64,000 nucleotides of DNA from Streptomyces cadmiisoli (lineage in GTDB: Bacteria; Actinomycetota; Actinomycetes; Streptomycetales; Streptomycetaceae), in contig NZ_CP030073.1 of NCBI RefSeq assembly GCF_003261055.1, positions 2,914,001-2,978,000 on the forward strand. Direction: 5' to 3'. The position numbers were made by a program, and so were the translations under genes. Below the pieces are notes generated by a model. The model saw nothing but the letters and a program-made list of their open reading frames with translations, did not search any database and was not told the origin of the DNA. Positions 28,399 to 39,760 of the stretch are shown here, one piece after another. The stretch's first letter is position 1, and each line of letters begins with the position of its first letter.

Positions 28399-29949
28399 TC
28401 AGCCCATGAACTTCTTGAACTCGTCCGGCAGCTCGAAGTCCTGCGCGCCCTGCTGCGGCAGGCCGAAAGCGCCCGGGTTCTGGGCGGCGGCGGCACGCCG
28501 GGCGGCCTCCTCCTGCTCCTGCTGCTTGCGCTTCATCGGGTTGCCGGAGCGCTGCTTGCCCTTGGCTTTCTTCGGCTGCTTCTTCGACCGGCCCGGACCG
28601 CCACCCATGCCGGGCATCCCAGGCATTCCCGGCATTCCGCCGCCCTGGGCCATGCGGGACATCATCTTGCGCGCCTCGAAGAACCGCTCGACGAGCCCCT
28701 TCACCGCGCTGACGTCGACACCCGAACCCTTGGCGATACGGGCCCGCCGGGAGCCGTTGATGATCGTCGGGTCCTGGCGCTCGCCCGGGGTCATCGACTT
28801 GATGATCGCGGCGGTGCGGTCGACGTCCCGCTCGTCGAGGTTGTTGATCTGGTCCTTGATCTGGCCCATGCCCGGCAGCATGCCGAGCAGCTTGGAGATG
28901 GAGCCCATCTTCCTGACCTGCTCCATCTGGGCCAGGAAGTCGTCCAGGGTGAAGTCCTGGCCCTTCTTCGACGCCAGCTTGGAGGCCATCTTCTCGGCCT
29001 CTTCCTGGCTGAACGTCTTCTCCGCCTGCTCGATCAGGGTGAGCAGGTCACCCATGTCGAGGATGCGGGAGGCCATCCGGTCCGGGTGGAAGGCGTCGAA
29101 GTCGTCGAGCTTCTCGCCGTTCGAGGCGAACATGATCGGCTTACCGGTGATCTGCCGGATCGACAGGGCCGCACCACCGCGGGCGTCACCGTCGAGCTTG
29201 GACAGCACCACACCGTCGAAACCGACGCCGTCGCGGAAGGCCTCGGCGGTGTTCACCGCGTCCTGGCCGATCATCGCGTCGACGACGAAGAGGATCTCGT
29301 CCGGCGAGACCGCGTCCCGGATGTCCGCGGCCTGCTGCATCATCTCCTGGTCGATGCCCAGGCGGCCGGCGGTGTCGACGATCACGATGTCGTGGACCTT
29401 GGACCGGGCGAAGTCGATGGAGTCCCTGGCGACCGCGACCGGGTCACCGACGCCGTTGCCCGGCTCGGGCGCGTAGACCGCGACACCGGCCCGCTCGGCG
29501 ACGACGCTGAGCTGGTTGACCGCGTTCGGGCGCTGGAGGTCGGCGGCGACGAGCAGCGGCGAGTGGCCCTGCTCCTTGAGCCAGAAGCCGAGCTTGCCCG
29601 CGAGCGTGGTCTTACCCGCGCCCTGGAGACCCGCCAGCATGATCACGGTGGGCGGCTGCTTGGCGAACCGCAGCCGCCGGGTCTCGCCGCCGAGGATCGT
29701 GACGAGCTCGTCGTTCACGATCTTCAGGACCTGCTGGGCCGGGTTCAGCGCCTTGGAGACATCGGCGCCGAGGGCACGCTCCTTGACGTTCTTGATGAAG
29801 CTCCGGACGACCGGCAGCGCCACGTCCGCCTCGAGCAGCGCGATACGGATCTCGCGCGCGGTGGCGTCGATGTCCGCCTCGGAGAGCCGTCCCTTGCCGC
29901 GCAGGTTCTTGAAAGTCGCTGAGAGGCGATCGGAGAGAGTATCGAACAC
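28399..29949 (-). CDS. ffh: Signal recognition particle protein Ffh
   Basis: It binds 4.5S RNA and emerging signal sequences and delivers ribosomes to FtsY. The 516-residue protein from GTG 29949 has an N domain and a GTPase with GLQGAGKTTLAGKLG, DTAGRLGIDQEMM and TKLDG-like SKLDGDARGG. The C-terminal Met-rich M domain has SKLLGMLPGMG and a run of MPG triplets, then a basic tail. It is in the same window as ftsY, its receptor. Confidence 0.96.
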   Translation of the reverse strand: MFDTLSDRLSATFKNLRGKGRLSEADIDATAREIRIALLEADVALPVVRSFIKNVKERALGADVSKALNPAQQVLKIVNDELVTILGGETRRLRFAKQPPTVIMLAGLQGAGKTTLAGKLGFWLKEQGHSPLLVAADLQRPNAVNQLSVVAERAGVAVYAPEPGNGVGDPVAVARDSIDFARSKVHDIVIVDTAGRLGIDQEMMQQAADIRDAVSPDEILFVVDAMIGQDAVNTAEAFRDGVGFDGVVLSKLDGDARGGAALSIRQITGKPIMFASNGEKLDDFDAFHPDRMASRILDMGDLLTLIEQAEKTFSQEEAEKMASKLASKKGQDFTLDDFLAQMEQVRKMGSISKLLGMLPGMGQIKDQINNLDERDVDRTAAIIKSMTPGERQDPTIINGSRRARIAKGSGVDVSAVKGLVERFFEARKMMSRMAQGGGMPGMPGMPGMGGGPGRSKKQPKKAKGKQRSGNPMKRKQQEQEEAARRAAAAQNPGAFGLPQQGAQDFELPDEFKKFMG

Positions 29950-30030
29950 GGCGCTCGCGGTCCTCGGGGTCGGTGACGGGCGGATGAATCGCCCTCCAGG
30001 GTATCCCGGCTCCACGAGTCCGGGTCATGC

Positions 30031-32529
30031 TCATCCCCGCAAGGCCTCCTCCAGCTTGCGCGCCACGGCCGCGGCGTCCTCGCCCGGCAGGGGCGCGCCC
30101 TCGGGCCCGGTGACGTAGAAGGCGTCCACCGCGTTCGCGCCGAGGGTGCTGGCATGGGCGCTGCGCACCCGTACGCCGGCGTCCTCCAGGGCCCGCCCGA
30201 TCCGGAAGAGCAGTCCCGGGGCGTCCTGGGCACGCACCTCGATCACCGTGGCGTGACGGGAGGCGGCGGAGGCGACGGTGACCCGCGGCGGCGGCGCGAC
30301 CACACCCCGGCGGCGCGGGTAGGCGGCGTCGCGCTCGGCGAGGCGGCCCGCGATGTCCAGGGACCCGTCGAGGGCGCGTACGAGGTCGGCGCGCAGCCGG
30401 ACGGCCTGCGGCAGGGAGCCGTACTCGGCGGCCACCCGCCAGTCGAGCAGCAGCACCGCGCCCTCGACGCCGTCCGGCAGCTCCAGGGCGCGCAGCTCGG
30501 CCGTGCGGACCGTCAGCCGGTGCATGGCGAGGACACCGGCCACCGCGGGCAGCACCCCGGGCTGGTCCGGTACGGCGATCAGGAGCTCGACGCCGAGCGG
30601 TTCCGGGTCCGCGGCCGGCTGGTCCTGGGCCGGCGGCTCGGTCTGGGCCCGCAGCGCGAGGACGGGGCCGCCGGTGGCGACCGCCTCGATCGCGAGCCGC
30701 TCCTGCTCGGCGGTGGGGGCGGCCTCGGGTTCGTCGAGGAAGTCCCCGGACAGGACGCCCGAGACCCTTTTGACCAGGTCGGCGACGAGTGAGCCGCGCC
30801 ACGACGACCATGCGGCCGGGCCGGTGGCCAGCGCGTCGGCCTCGGTCAGCGCGTGCAGCAGCTCCAGGGTGCTCTGCGAACCGACCGCCTCGGCGACCGC
30901 CCGGACGGTGGCCGGGTCCTCCAGGTCGCGCCGGGTGGCGGTCTCGACGAGCAGCAGATGGTGCCGGACGAGTGCGGCGAGCACCGCCACGTCCGAGCGG
31001 TCGAAGCCGATCCGGGCCGCCACGTCGCGGGCGATGATCTCGCCCGCCACCGAGTGGTCACCGGGCCAGCCCTTGCCGATGTCGTGCAGCAGCGCGGCGA
31101 CCAGCAGCAGGTCGGGGCGGCTGACCCGGCGGGTGAACTCGGAGGCGCGCACCGCGGTCTCGATCAGATGCCGGTCGACGGTCCAGATGTGCACCGCGTT
31201 GCGCTGCGGCCGGCAGCGCACCCGCTCCCAGTCGGGCAGCAGGCGGGTGATCAGGCCCTCCGCCTCCAGTGCCTCCCAGACCTCGATCGTGGGGCGGCCG
31301 GAGCCGAGCAGGGTCACGAGCTGTTCGCGCGCCTCGGCGGGCCAGGGCGTCGGCAGCGGGCGCACCGCGCCGGCCAGCCGCCGTACCGCGTGCAGCGAGA
31401 GCGGCAGGCCCGCCTGTGCCGCCGCGGCGGCGGCACGCAGGGGCAGCACGGGGTCGCGCTCGGGGCGTGCGGCCCGGGCGAGCACCACCTCGCCGTCCTG
31501 CTCCACCACGCCCTCCGCCAGCGGTGACCGCTCGGCGACCGGTTTCCCGCCGCCGAGCATGGCGCGCAGCCGCGGCCGCACGGCCCGCGACCGCAGCACC
31601 CGTCCCACCTCGCGCCAGGTGACATCACTGGCGTACGCGATGACCCGGGCCGCCTCGTACACCTGCCGCAGCAGGGTGTCGGCGTCGAGCAGGCCCAGCT
31701 CGGCGGCTACCTGGTCCTGCTCCTGGAGCGCGAGCCGGTCCGTGGCGCGCCCGGTGGCCAGGTGCAGGGCGTCACGGACGTCGAGCAGCCGGCGCCGGGC
31801 GTCGTCGAGGCCTTCGCGCGGGGCGTCGGCCAGCCAGGAGGCGGCGACGGCGCGCAGCGCGGTGGCGTCCCGGAGACCGCCGCGGGCCTCCTTGAGGTCG
31901 GGTTCCAGCAGGTACTGCAGCTCGCCCTGGCGTTCGGCGCGCTCTGCGCACAGCTCCTGGAGTTCCGGCAGGCGTTTGGGCGCCTGGTTGCGCCAGTCGG
32001 CGAGGACGGCACTGCGCAGACCGGCGGTGAGGCCGAGGTCACCGGCCAGATGCCGGGCGTCGAGCAGGCCGAGCTGGACCTTGAGGTCCTCGCCGGCCGT
32101 CCGGCGCGCCTCGGCCGGTGTGCGGACCGAGTGGTCGAGGGAGAGGCCGAGGTCCCAGACGGGGTACCAGAGGCGGTCGGCGAGCGCGGCGACGGCCGCG
32201 GGGTCGCCGCCGTCGTGCAGCAGGAGCAGGTCGAGGTCGCTGCGCGGGGACAGCTCACCGCGGCCGTAGCCGCCGACCGCGACGAGGGACACCCCGCGCG
32301 GTGCGCCCTCCCGGGCCCCGTCGGCGTCCTTGCGGGACTGCGGACCCGCTGCCCCGTCCCGTGCCCCGGCGCCGAAGAGTCCGGCCAGCCAATCGTCCGT
32401 CAGGCCGGACAGGGCGGAACGGCGCGGCGGCCCGGACCGCGCCCCCTCGGTGAGGAGGCGCAGCCGGGCCGCCGCGTAGCCGCTGGGTCCCGAGTGCTCT
32501 GCTTCCGTACCTTCGCGCGTGCTCGTCAC
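30031..32529 (-). CDS. glnD: PII protein nucleotidyltransferase GlnD
   Basis: It modifies the PII protein GlnK according to glutamine level; in S. coelicolor the GlnD homologue adenylylates it. The 832-residue protein has a nucleotidyltransferase domain with VGGYGRGELSPRSDLDLLLLHD. It also has a GlnE-type helical domain, an HD hydrolase domain (AALLHDIGKGWPGDHS, about 495-510) that removes the group, and two C-terminal ACT domains that sense glutamine. It lies 23 bp after glnK in the amtB-glnK-glnD operon. Confidence 0.96.
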   Translation of the reverse strand: MTSTREGTEAEHSGPSGYAAARLRLLTEGARSGPPRRSALSGLTDDWLAGLFGAGARDGAAGPQSRKDADGAREGAPRGVSLVAVGGYGRGELSPRSDLDLLLLHDGGDPAAVAALADRLWYPVWDLGLSLDHSVRTPAEARRTAGEDLKVQLGLLDARHLAGDLGLTAGLRSAVLADWRNQAPKRLPELQELCAERAERQGELQYLLEPDLKEARGGLRDATALRAVAASWLADAPREGLDDARRRLLDVRDALHLATGRATDRLALQEQDQVAAELGLLDADTLLRQVYEAARVIAYASDVTWREVGRVLRSRAVRPRLRAMLGGGKPVAERSPLAEGVVEQDGEVVLARAARPERDPVLPLRAAAAAAQAGLPLSLHAVRRLAGAVRPLPTPWPAEAREQLVTLLGSGRPTIEVWEALEAEGLITRLLPDWERVRCRPQRNAVHIWTVDRHLIETAVRASEFTRRVSRPDLLLVAALLHDIGKGWPGDHSVAGEIIARDVAARIGFDRSDVAVLAALVRHHLLLVETATRRDLEDPATVRAVAEAVGSQSTLELLHALTEADALATGPAAWSSWRGSLVADLVKRVSGVLSGDFLDEPEAAPTAEQERLAIEAVATGGPVLALRAQTEPPAQDQPAADPEPLGVELLIAVPDQPGVLPAVAGVLAMHRLTVRTAELRALELPDGVEGAVLLLDWRVAAEYGSLPQAVRLRADLVRALDGSLDIAGRLAERDAAYPRRRGVVAPPPRVTVASAASRHATVIEVRAQDAPGLLFRIGRALEDAGVRVRSAHASTLGANAVDAFYVTGPEGAPLPGEDAAAVARKLEEALRG

Positions 32530-32552
32530 CCAGCGACTCCTGTTCCTCGGTG

Positions 32553-34567
<2,015 letters not shown>

Positions 34568-36043
34568 TCAGACGGCCTCGGCGGTCTCCGGCAGCTCGGC
34601 GGCGAGCCGGTCGGTGAGGTCCACCACCTCGGCGAGGTCGCCGAAGTCGCGGGCGGCGGTGTCGACGGTCTTGCGGATCCGGGTGTTGACCCGCTCGGAG
34701 CGGACCTTCTTGGCGACGTCCATGGCCTGCTCGGCGTATCCGGCGCTGCGCTCGGGCTCGCGCCGGAGCAGATGCACGGTGGCCATGCCGATCAGGTTGA
34801 GCGCGTACGACCGCTGGTGCTCGGTGTCGTCGGCGAACAGCTCCACCGCCCGCCGCATCAGCGGCTCGGCGAGCGAGGCGTAGGTGGGGCTGCGGCCGGC
34901 CACATAGGCCAGGTCGCGGAACGAGTGCGAGTTCTCCCCGTGCAGCTCGGCCTCGGAGAAGAAGCGGATCCAGTCGGGGTCGGGCTCGTCCCACTCGTCG
35001 GCGTCGACGAAGGTGTCCTCGGCCATCCGCACGGCCCGCTTGCACTTGCCGGGCTGGCCCATGTTGGCGTACGCGCGGGCCTCCATCGCATACAGCATCG
35101 ACTGGGTGCGGGGGCCGGCGCAGTCACGGCTTCCGTACTGCGCGAGGTGGATCAGCTCCAGGGCGTCCTCGGGCCGCCCGAGGTGGATCATCTGGCGGCT
35201 CATGCTGGACAGGATGTACGAGCCGAGCGGCTTGTCGCCGGCTTCCTTGGCCGCGTGCAGGGCGAGGACGAAGTACTTCTGCGCCGTGGGCTGGAGGCCG
35301 ACGTCGTAGCTCATCCAGCCGGCCAGCTCGGCCAGCTCGGCGGCGACCTTGAACAGCTTCCTGGTGGTGGCCTCCGGCTGGGGCTCCTGGAGGAGGTCCG
35401 TCACCTCGTGCAGCTGGCCGACCACCGCCTTGCGGCGCAGACCGCCGCCGCACTGGGCGTCCCACTGCCGGAACATCACGGTGGTGGACTCCAGGAGGTC
35501 CAGCTCCGGCTTGGAGAGCCGGCCGCGTGCCCGGGTGGCGGGCACCTGGGCGGACTCGTGGCGCGGGGCCGGCGGCGCGGGCACCAGCCAGCGCTGCATC
35601 GGCTCGATCAGGGCCGGGCCCGCGGACAGGGCCAGCGAGGTGCCGAGGAAGCCGCGCCGCGCCAGCATCAGGTCGCTGCGCGAGAACTCGCCGAGCAGGG
35701 CCACCGTCTGCGGGCCGGTCCACGGCAGGTCGACACCCGTGGCGGAGGGCAGCTGGCGGGCGGCGCGCAGGCCGAGGTCCTCCACCGAGACGACGCAGCC
35801 GAACCGCTCGGAGAACAGTTCCGACAGGATCCTCGGGATCGGCTCGCGCGGGTTCTCACCGTCCAGCCAGCGGCGCACCCGCGAGGTGTCCGTGGAGATG
35901 TGGTTCGCCCCCAGCTGGCGTGCTCTGCGGTTCACCTGCCGTGCCAGCTCGCCCTTGGACCAGCCGCTGCGCACGAACCACGAGCCCAACAGCTCATTCG
36001 GGCGCTTCTCAGCGTTCGTCCCGCTGCCGCCGTTGCCGCCCAC
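34568..36043 (-). CDS. nsdA: NsdA, negative regulator of antibiotic production
   Basis: It is a Streptomyces regulator; loss of NsdA raises antibiotic output and affects sporulation in S. coelicolor. The protein is about 491 residues from GTG 36043. The N-terminus has an XRE-like region (RPNELLGSWFVRSGWSKGEL, then TDTSRVRRWLDGENPREPIP). A long TPR-like helical region follows (about 190-450), with repeats such as AEDTFVDADEWDEPD and LNLIGMATVHLL. The frame stays open to an ATG at 36169 and a GTG at 36175, which would add over 40 residues. No enzymatic motif is seen. Confidence 0.92.
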   Translation of the reverse strand: MGGNGGSGTNAEKRPNELLGSWFVRSGWSKGELARQVNRRARQLGANHISTDTSRVRRWLDGENPREPIPRILSELFSERFGCVVSVEDLGLRAARQLPSATGVDLPWTGPQTVALLGEFSRSDLMLARRGFLGTSLALSAGPALIEPMQRWLVPAPPAPRHESAQVPATRARGRLSKPELDLLESTTVMFRQWDAQCGGGLRRKAVVGQLHEVTDLLQEPQPEATTRKLFKVAAELAELAGWMSYDVGLQPTAQKYFVLALHAAKEAGDKPLGSYILSSMSRQMIHLGRPEDALELIHLAQYGSRDCAGPRTQSMLYAMEARAYANMGQPGKCKRAVRMAEDTFVDADEWDEPDPDWIRFFSEAELHGENSHSFRDLAYVAGRSPTYASLAEPLMRRAVELFADDTEHQRSYALNLIGMATVHLLRREPERSAGYAEQAMDVAKKVRSERVNTRIRKTVDTAARDFGDLAEVVDLTDRLAAELPETAEAV

Positions 36044-36487
36044 TGGAAGGCCCCCATCCCTCTGATCGCTTGCACCAGGTGCGCCAAGCCTTATCAGAAT
36101 GCCCGTCAACTCGGCCGTCCGTCCGGCGCTTGCCACTCTTCGAATGAGCAACCGGCTTGCCTCGGGCATACCCACCAGTGCATGTGCCCCGGATGTCGTG
36201 CACTCAAAGTAATCCTACGATCACCGGTCCATCCATGGCGTTCGCGGAAACGCCACCATTCGCCACCCCTTCGAATGAACTCGCTGTCGCCGCCAGGCGA
36301 TTCACTTGACACAGCACAGAGGGAAGCGAGCGCAGCGTTGCACGCAGGGGCGCGCACCGCCAGACACACCACCGGGAACGCTTCCGGACGCCGACTGGGC
36401 CACCGCCCGAAGCGGGAACCGGAAACACAGAGTCACACTGCGATTCCGTCTCGTAACCACCGGTGCGTCGGACCCGTTGGAGGGGGC
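36044..36487. other. Divergent intergenic region, nsdA / primase-like gene
   Basis: These 444 bp hold no confident gene. The part next to nsdA could encode an N-terminal extension of it. There is a TTGACA hexamer at 36306-36311, but I do not see a well-placed -10 match. Promoters for both divergent genes must lie here. Confidence 0.5.
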
Positions 36488-37162
36488 ATGGGCTTCACGA
36501 TCGGCAGCAGTCGAGGGATCCGCGACATCCGGTCCGGCTCGCGCCGCCGCGGCCGCTCGTCGGAGTGCACCGCGGTCGCGGAGTACACCGGGCTGTGGGG
36601 CTGGGACGTCGCCCCGGGCGCCCGTGCCGCCGCCGGCGTGTGCTCCTGCGGGCGCCCCGACTGCCGCGCGCCGGGCGCGCATCCGCTGGACTTCGCCCCC
36701 GAGGTGCCGGCCGGCGCGACACTGGACGCGGCGACCGCGGCCTGGGCCGACACCCCCGGCGCCGCGGTGATGCTGCCGGTCGGGCGCGCGTTCGACGTGA
36801 TCGAGGTCGCCGAGTCCGCCGGGCGCCGCGCGCTGGTGCGGCTGGAACGCATGGGCCTCCCGCTCGGCCCAGTCGCCGCCACCCCGGACGGCCGCGCCCA
36901 CTTCCTGGTCGCCCCCGGCGCCGCCGCCGAGCTCCCGGCGCTGCTCTACCGCATGGGCTGGGACGACCCGAGCCTCGATCTGCGCGGCCTCGGCCCCGGC
37001 TCGCACATCACGGCCCCGCCGTCCGACCGCGCCGGTCTCGGCCCCGTCCGCTGGCTGCGCCCGCCCGACCTGGACTCGGCCACCAAGCCGCCGGCCGCCC
37101 GGCTGCTGCTGGGGACGCTGGCCTACGTGGCACACCGGTCACGCGCCTCGGACCGGCCCTGA
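36488..37162 (+). CDS. Bifunctional primase/polymerase N-terminal-domain-like protein
   Basis: This 224-residue protein resembles the Prim-Pol (AEP) N-terminal domain of mobile-element primases, as annotated for its streptomycete orthologues. Recognisable parts are AEYTGLWGWDVAPGA, CSCGRPDCRAPGAHP, and the VMLPVGRAFDVIEVAE strand that would hold catalytic acids. The protein stops after this domain and has no helicase part. Whether it polymerises DNA is unknown; the catalytic triad is not clearly complete. ATG 36488 follows GGAGG. It is divergent from nsdA and conserved in the nsdA-ftsY interval. Confidence 0.82.
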   Translation: MGFTIGSSRGIRDIRSGSRRRGRSSECTAVAEYTGLWGWDVAPGARAAAGVCSCGRPDCRAPGAHPLDFAPEVPAGATLDAATAAWADTPGAAVMLPVGRAFDVIEVAESAGRRALVRLERMGLPLGPVAATPDGRAHFLVAPGAAAELPALLYRMGWDDPSLDLRGLGPGSHITAPPSDRAGLGPVRWLRPPDLDSATKPPAARLLLGTLAYVAHRSRASDRP

Positions 37163-37232
37163 GGGCCTGTCCGGCAACCCCGCCCGCCGCGCGAGGGCCG
37201 GACACGCCCTGGCCCGACCCGGGCCGCACAGC

Positions 37233-37273
37233 GAAGCGCCCGTCCCCGACTGCACCTTGGGGGCGGGCGCTTC
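37233..37273. terminator. Bidirectional terminator between primase-like gene and ftsY
   Basis: 15-bp arms (37233-37247 and 37259-37273, one G-U pair) have an 11-nt loop. It lies 70 bp after the plus-strand gene and 25 bp after the ftsY stop on the minus strand, so it serves both convergent genes. Confidence 0.85.
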
Positions 37274-37297
37274 TTGCCGTTCCTGCGCTCGGGTGGG

Positions 37298-38515
37298 TCA
37301 CTCTCCGATGAGCGCATCCACGAAGGCCTCGGGCTCGAACGGCGCCAGGTCGTCCGCGCCCTCGCCGAGCCCGACCAGCTTGACCGGGACGCCGAGCTCG
37401 CGCTGCACGGCGACGACGATGCCGCCCTTGGCGGTGCCGTCCAGCTTGGTGAGCACGATGCCGGTGATGTCGACCACCTCGGCGAAGACGCGGGCCTGGA
37501 CGAGCCCGTTCTGACCCGTGGTCGCGTCGAGCACGAGCAGCACCTCGTCGAGCGGCGCGTGCTTCTCGACGACGCGCTTGACCTTGCCGAGCTCGTCCAT
37601 CAGACCGGTCTTGGTGTGCAGCCGGCCCGCGGTGTCGATGAGCACCACGTCGGAGCCCATCTCCTTGCCCTCCTTGACCGCGTCGAAGGCGACGGAGGCG
37701 GGGTCGCCGCCCTCCGGCCCGCGCACGGTGTGGGCGCCGACCCGCTCGCCCCAGGTCTGGAGCTGGTCGGCGGCGGCGGCCCGGAAGGTGTCGGCGGCGC
37801 CGAGCACGACCGTGCGGCCGTCGGCCACCAGGACGCGGGCGAGCTTGCCCGTGGTGGTGGTCTTGCCGGTGCCGTTGACGCCGACGACCATCACGATGCC
37901 GGGCTTGGTGCTCTCCGGCTCGGTCCGCACGGTGCGGTCGAAGTCGGTGCCGACCAGCGTGAGCAGCTCCTCGCGCAGCAGGCTCCGCAGCTCCTCTGGG
38001 GTGCGGGTGCCGAGCACCTTCACGCGCTCGCGCAGGCGCTCGACCAGCTCCTGGGTGGGCTGGACGCCGACGTCGGCGGTGAGCAGGGTGTCCTCGATCT
38101 CCTCCCAGGTCTCCTCGTCGAGGTGCTCGCGCGACAGCAGCGAGAGCAGTCCCTGGCCCAGGGCGTTCTGGGAGCGGGAGAGCCGGGCGCGCAGCCGGAC
38201 CAGACGGCCGGCGGCGGGCTCGGGGATCTCGATCGGGGGTGCTTCGGGGATCTCGATCTCGGGAGCGGGCGGCTCCTCGACGGCGACCGGGGCCGAACCG
38301 TCCGGGAGATCCACTTCCTCTATGGTGCGGCGCGGTTCGTCGCGCGGCGTCTCGGCCTCGTCGCCGACGTGCGGCTCGGCCGGAGGGGCGGTGATGTCGG
38401 GCGTGGCGGGCGGTGGCGGAGGCAGCGACTTCCGGCGCCGGCTGCCGACGATGAGCCCGCCGAGCGCGCCGATCACGACCACGGCGATGACTACAGCAAG
38501 GATGACGATTTCCAT
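37298..38515 (-). CDS. ftsY: Signal recognition particle receptor FtsY
   Basis: It is the membrane receptor GTPase that accepts Ffh-ribosome complexes. The 405-residue protein has an N-terminal hydrophobic anchor (MEIVILAVVIAVVVIGALGG), unlike E. coli FtsY. An acidic/Pro linker (about 35-95) precedes the NG domain with GVNGTGKTTTTGKLA, DTAGRLHTKTGLMDEL, TKLDGTAKGG and GLGEGADDLAPFEPEAFV. It stands alone on the minus strand, ended by the hairpin at 37233. Confidence 0.96.
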   Translation of the reverse strand: MEIVILAVVIAVVVIGALGGLIVGSRRRKSLPPPPPATPDITAPPAEPHVGDEAETPRDEPRRTIEEVDLPDGSAPVAVEEPPAPEIEIPEAPPIEIPEPAAGRLVRLRARLSRSQNALGQGLLSLLSREHLDEETWEEIEDTLLTADVGVQPTQELVERLRERVKVLGTRTPEELRSLLREELLTLVGTDFDRTVRTEPESTKPGIVMVVGVNGTGKTTTTGKLARVLVADGRTVVLGAADTFRAAAADQLQTWGERVGAHTVRGPEGGDPASVAFDAVKEGKEMGSDVVLIDTAGRLHTKTGLMDELGKVKRVVEKHAPLDEVLLVLDATTGQNGLVQARVFAEVVDITGIVLTKLDGTAKGGIVVAVQRELGVPVKLVGLGEGADDLAPFEPEAFVDALIGE

Positions 38516-38684
38516 AACCCGTCCAGTATCGGCCATGGGGTCCGCCGGGCCCAGCTCGTGCGTTCCTCCAAGTGGGCGCCGGTCATGTCAGGACCACATC
38601 AGGGCACGCGTCCGCCGCCCTGGCCATCTGACGCACCGTCAGCTACGGTCCCCCCACATCCGCCCGGTGAAGGAGGGGCCTCCC

Positions 38685-39656
38685 ATGCCCGTCACGGTCG
38701 TCCGCTTCAACCTCGTCGATCCCGGCGCCACCCCCGCCTCGCTGCACGCCCGCTACCGGGCGGCCCTGGAGATGGCCGCGTACGCCGACGACCGGGGGAT
38801 CACCACCGTGCAGACGGAGGAGCACCACGGCGTCGAGAACAACTGGCTGCCCTCGCCGTTCACCTTCGCGGGCGCCGTCCTCGGCGCGACCCGGCGCCTG
38901 GCGGTCACCGTGTCGGCGGTGATCGGGCCGCTGCACGACCCGCTGCGGCTCGCGGAGGACATCGCGGTGCTGGACCTGCTCGGCGGCGGGCGGCTGGTGA
39001 CCGTCGCGGGCATCGGGTACCGGCCCGAGGAGTACGCCCTGTTCGGCGTGGAGTGGGAGCGCCGCGGCCGGTTGCAGGACGAGGTGCTGGAGACGGTGCT
39101 GAAGGCGTGGACCGGCGAGGAGTTCGAGTACCGGGGCCGCACGGTGCGGGTCACTCCGCGGCCGTACTCCGATCCGCACCCGCTGCTGCTGGTCGGCGGC
39201 TCCTCGAAGGCCGCGGCCCGTCGCGCCGCCCGCCTCGGCCTGCCCTTCTTCCCCAGCGCGCATCTGCCGGAGCTGGAGGCCTACTACAAGGAGCGGCTGG
39301 TGGAGTACGGCACGGAGGGCTGGACCATGATGCCCGCCGCCGAGACGCCGCTGCTGCATCTCGCCGAGGACCCCGACCGGACCTGGGCGGCGTACGGCGG
39401 GCACTTCCTGCACGAGGCGCGGACCTACGCCTCCTGGCAGTCGGCCGACATCCGCTCGGCGGTGCGGTCGGCGGCCACCACCGTGGACGAGCTGCGCGCC
39501 GAGGGCGTCTACCGGGTCCTGACCCCGGACGAGTGCGTGGCCCAGGGGCTGGACAACCTCGTCCTGCATCCGCTCGTGGGCGGTATGCCTCCGGAGGAGG
39601 GGTGGCGCAGCCTGCGGCTGTTCTGCGAGGACGTGCTGCCCCGGCTCACCGGCTGA
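38685..39656 (+). CDS. LLM-class (luciferase-like) flavin-dependent oxidoreductase
   Basis: This 323-residue TIM-barrel protein belongs to the luciferase-like monooxygenase family, which uses FMN or coenzyme F420. It has TTVQTEEHHGVENNWLPSP near the N-terminus, LRLAEDIAVLDLLGGGRLVTVAGIGYRPEEYALFG in two segments, and PLLLVGGSSKAAARRAARLG. The substrate is not known. ATG 38685 follows AAGGAGG at about 8 nt. It is divergent from ftsY and convergent with the broken permease. Confidence 0.88.
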   Translation: MPVTVVRFNLVDPGATPASLHARYRAALEMAAYADDRGITTVQTEEHHGVENNWLPSPFTFAGAVLGATRRLAVTVSAVIGPLHDPLRLAEDIAVLDLLGGGRLVTVAGIGYRPEEYALFGVEWERRGRLQDEVLETVLKAWTGEEFEYRGRTVRVTPRPYSDPHPLLLVGGSSKAAARRAARLGLPFFPSAHLPELEAYYKERLVEYGTEGWTMMPAAETPLLHLAEDPDRTWAAYGGHFLHEARTYASWQSADIRSAVRSAATTVDELRAEGVYRVLTPDECVAQGLDNLVLHPLVGGMPPEEGWRSLRLFCEDVLPRLTG

Positions 39657-39760
39657 GCGGGGCGGCGTGTCCTTCACGGGGGCGAGGAGAGGGGCGGCGG
39701 GGACTGTGCCCTTCTCCTCGGGCTCGGGGAGTGAGGAGGGCCGGGGGGCCGGGGCCGGGG

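Noticed and set aside
36306..36311. A sigma-70-type promoter from the TTGACA hexamer
   Set aside because: No TAGRAT-like -10 element at proper spacing was found, so only the hexamer is noted within the intergenic entry.
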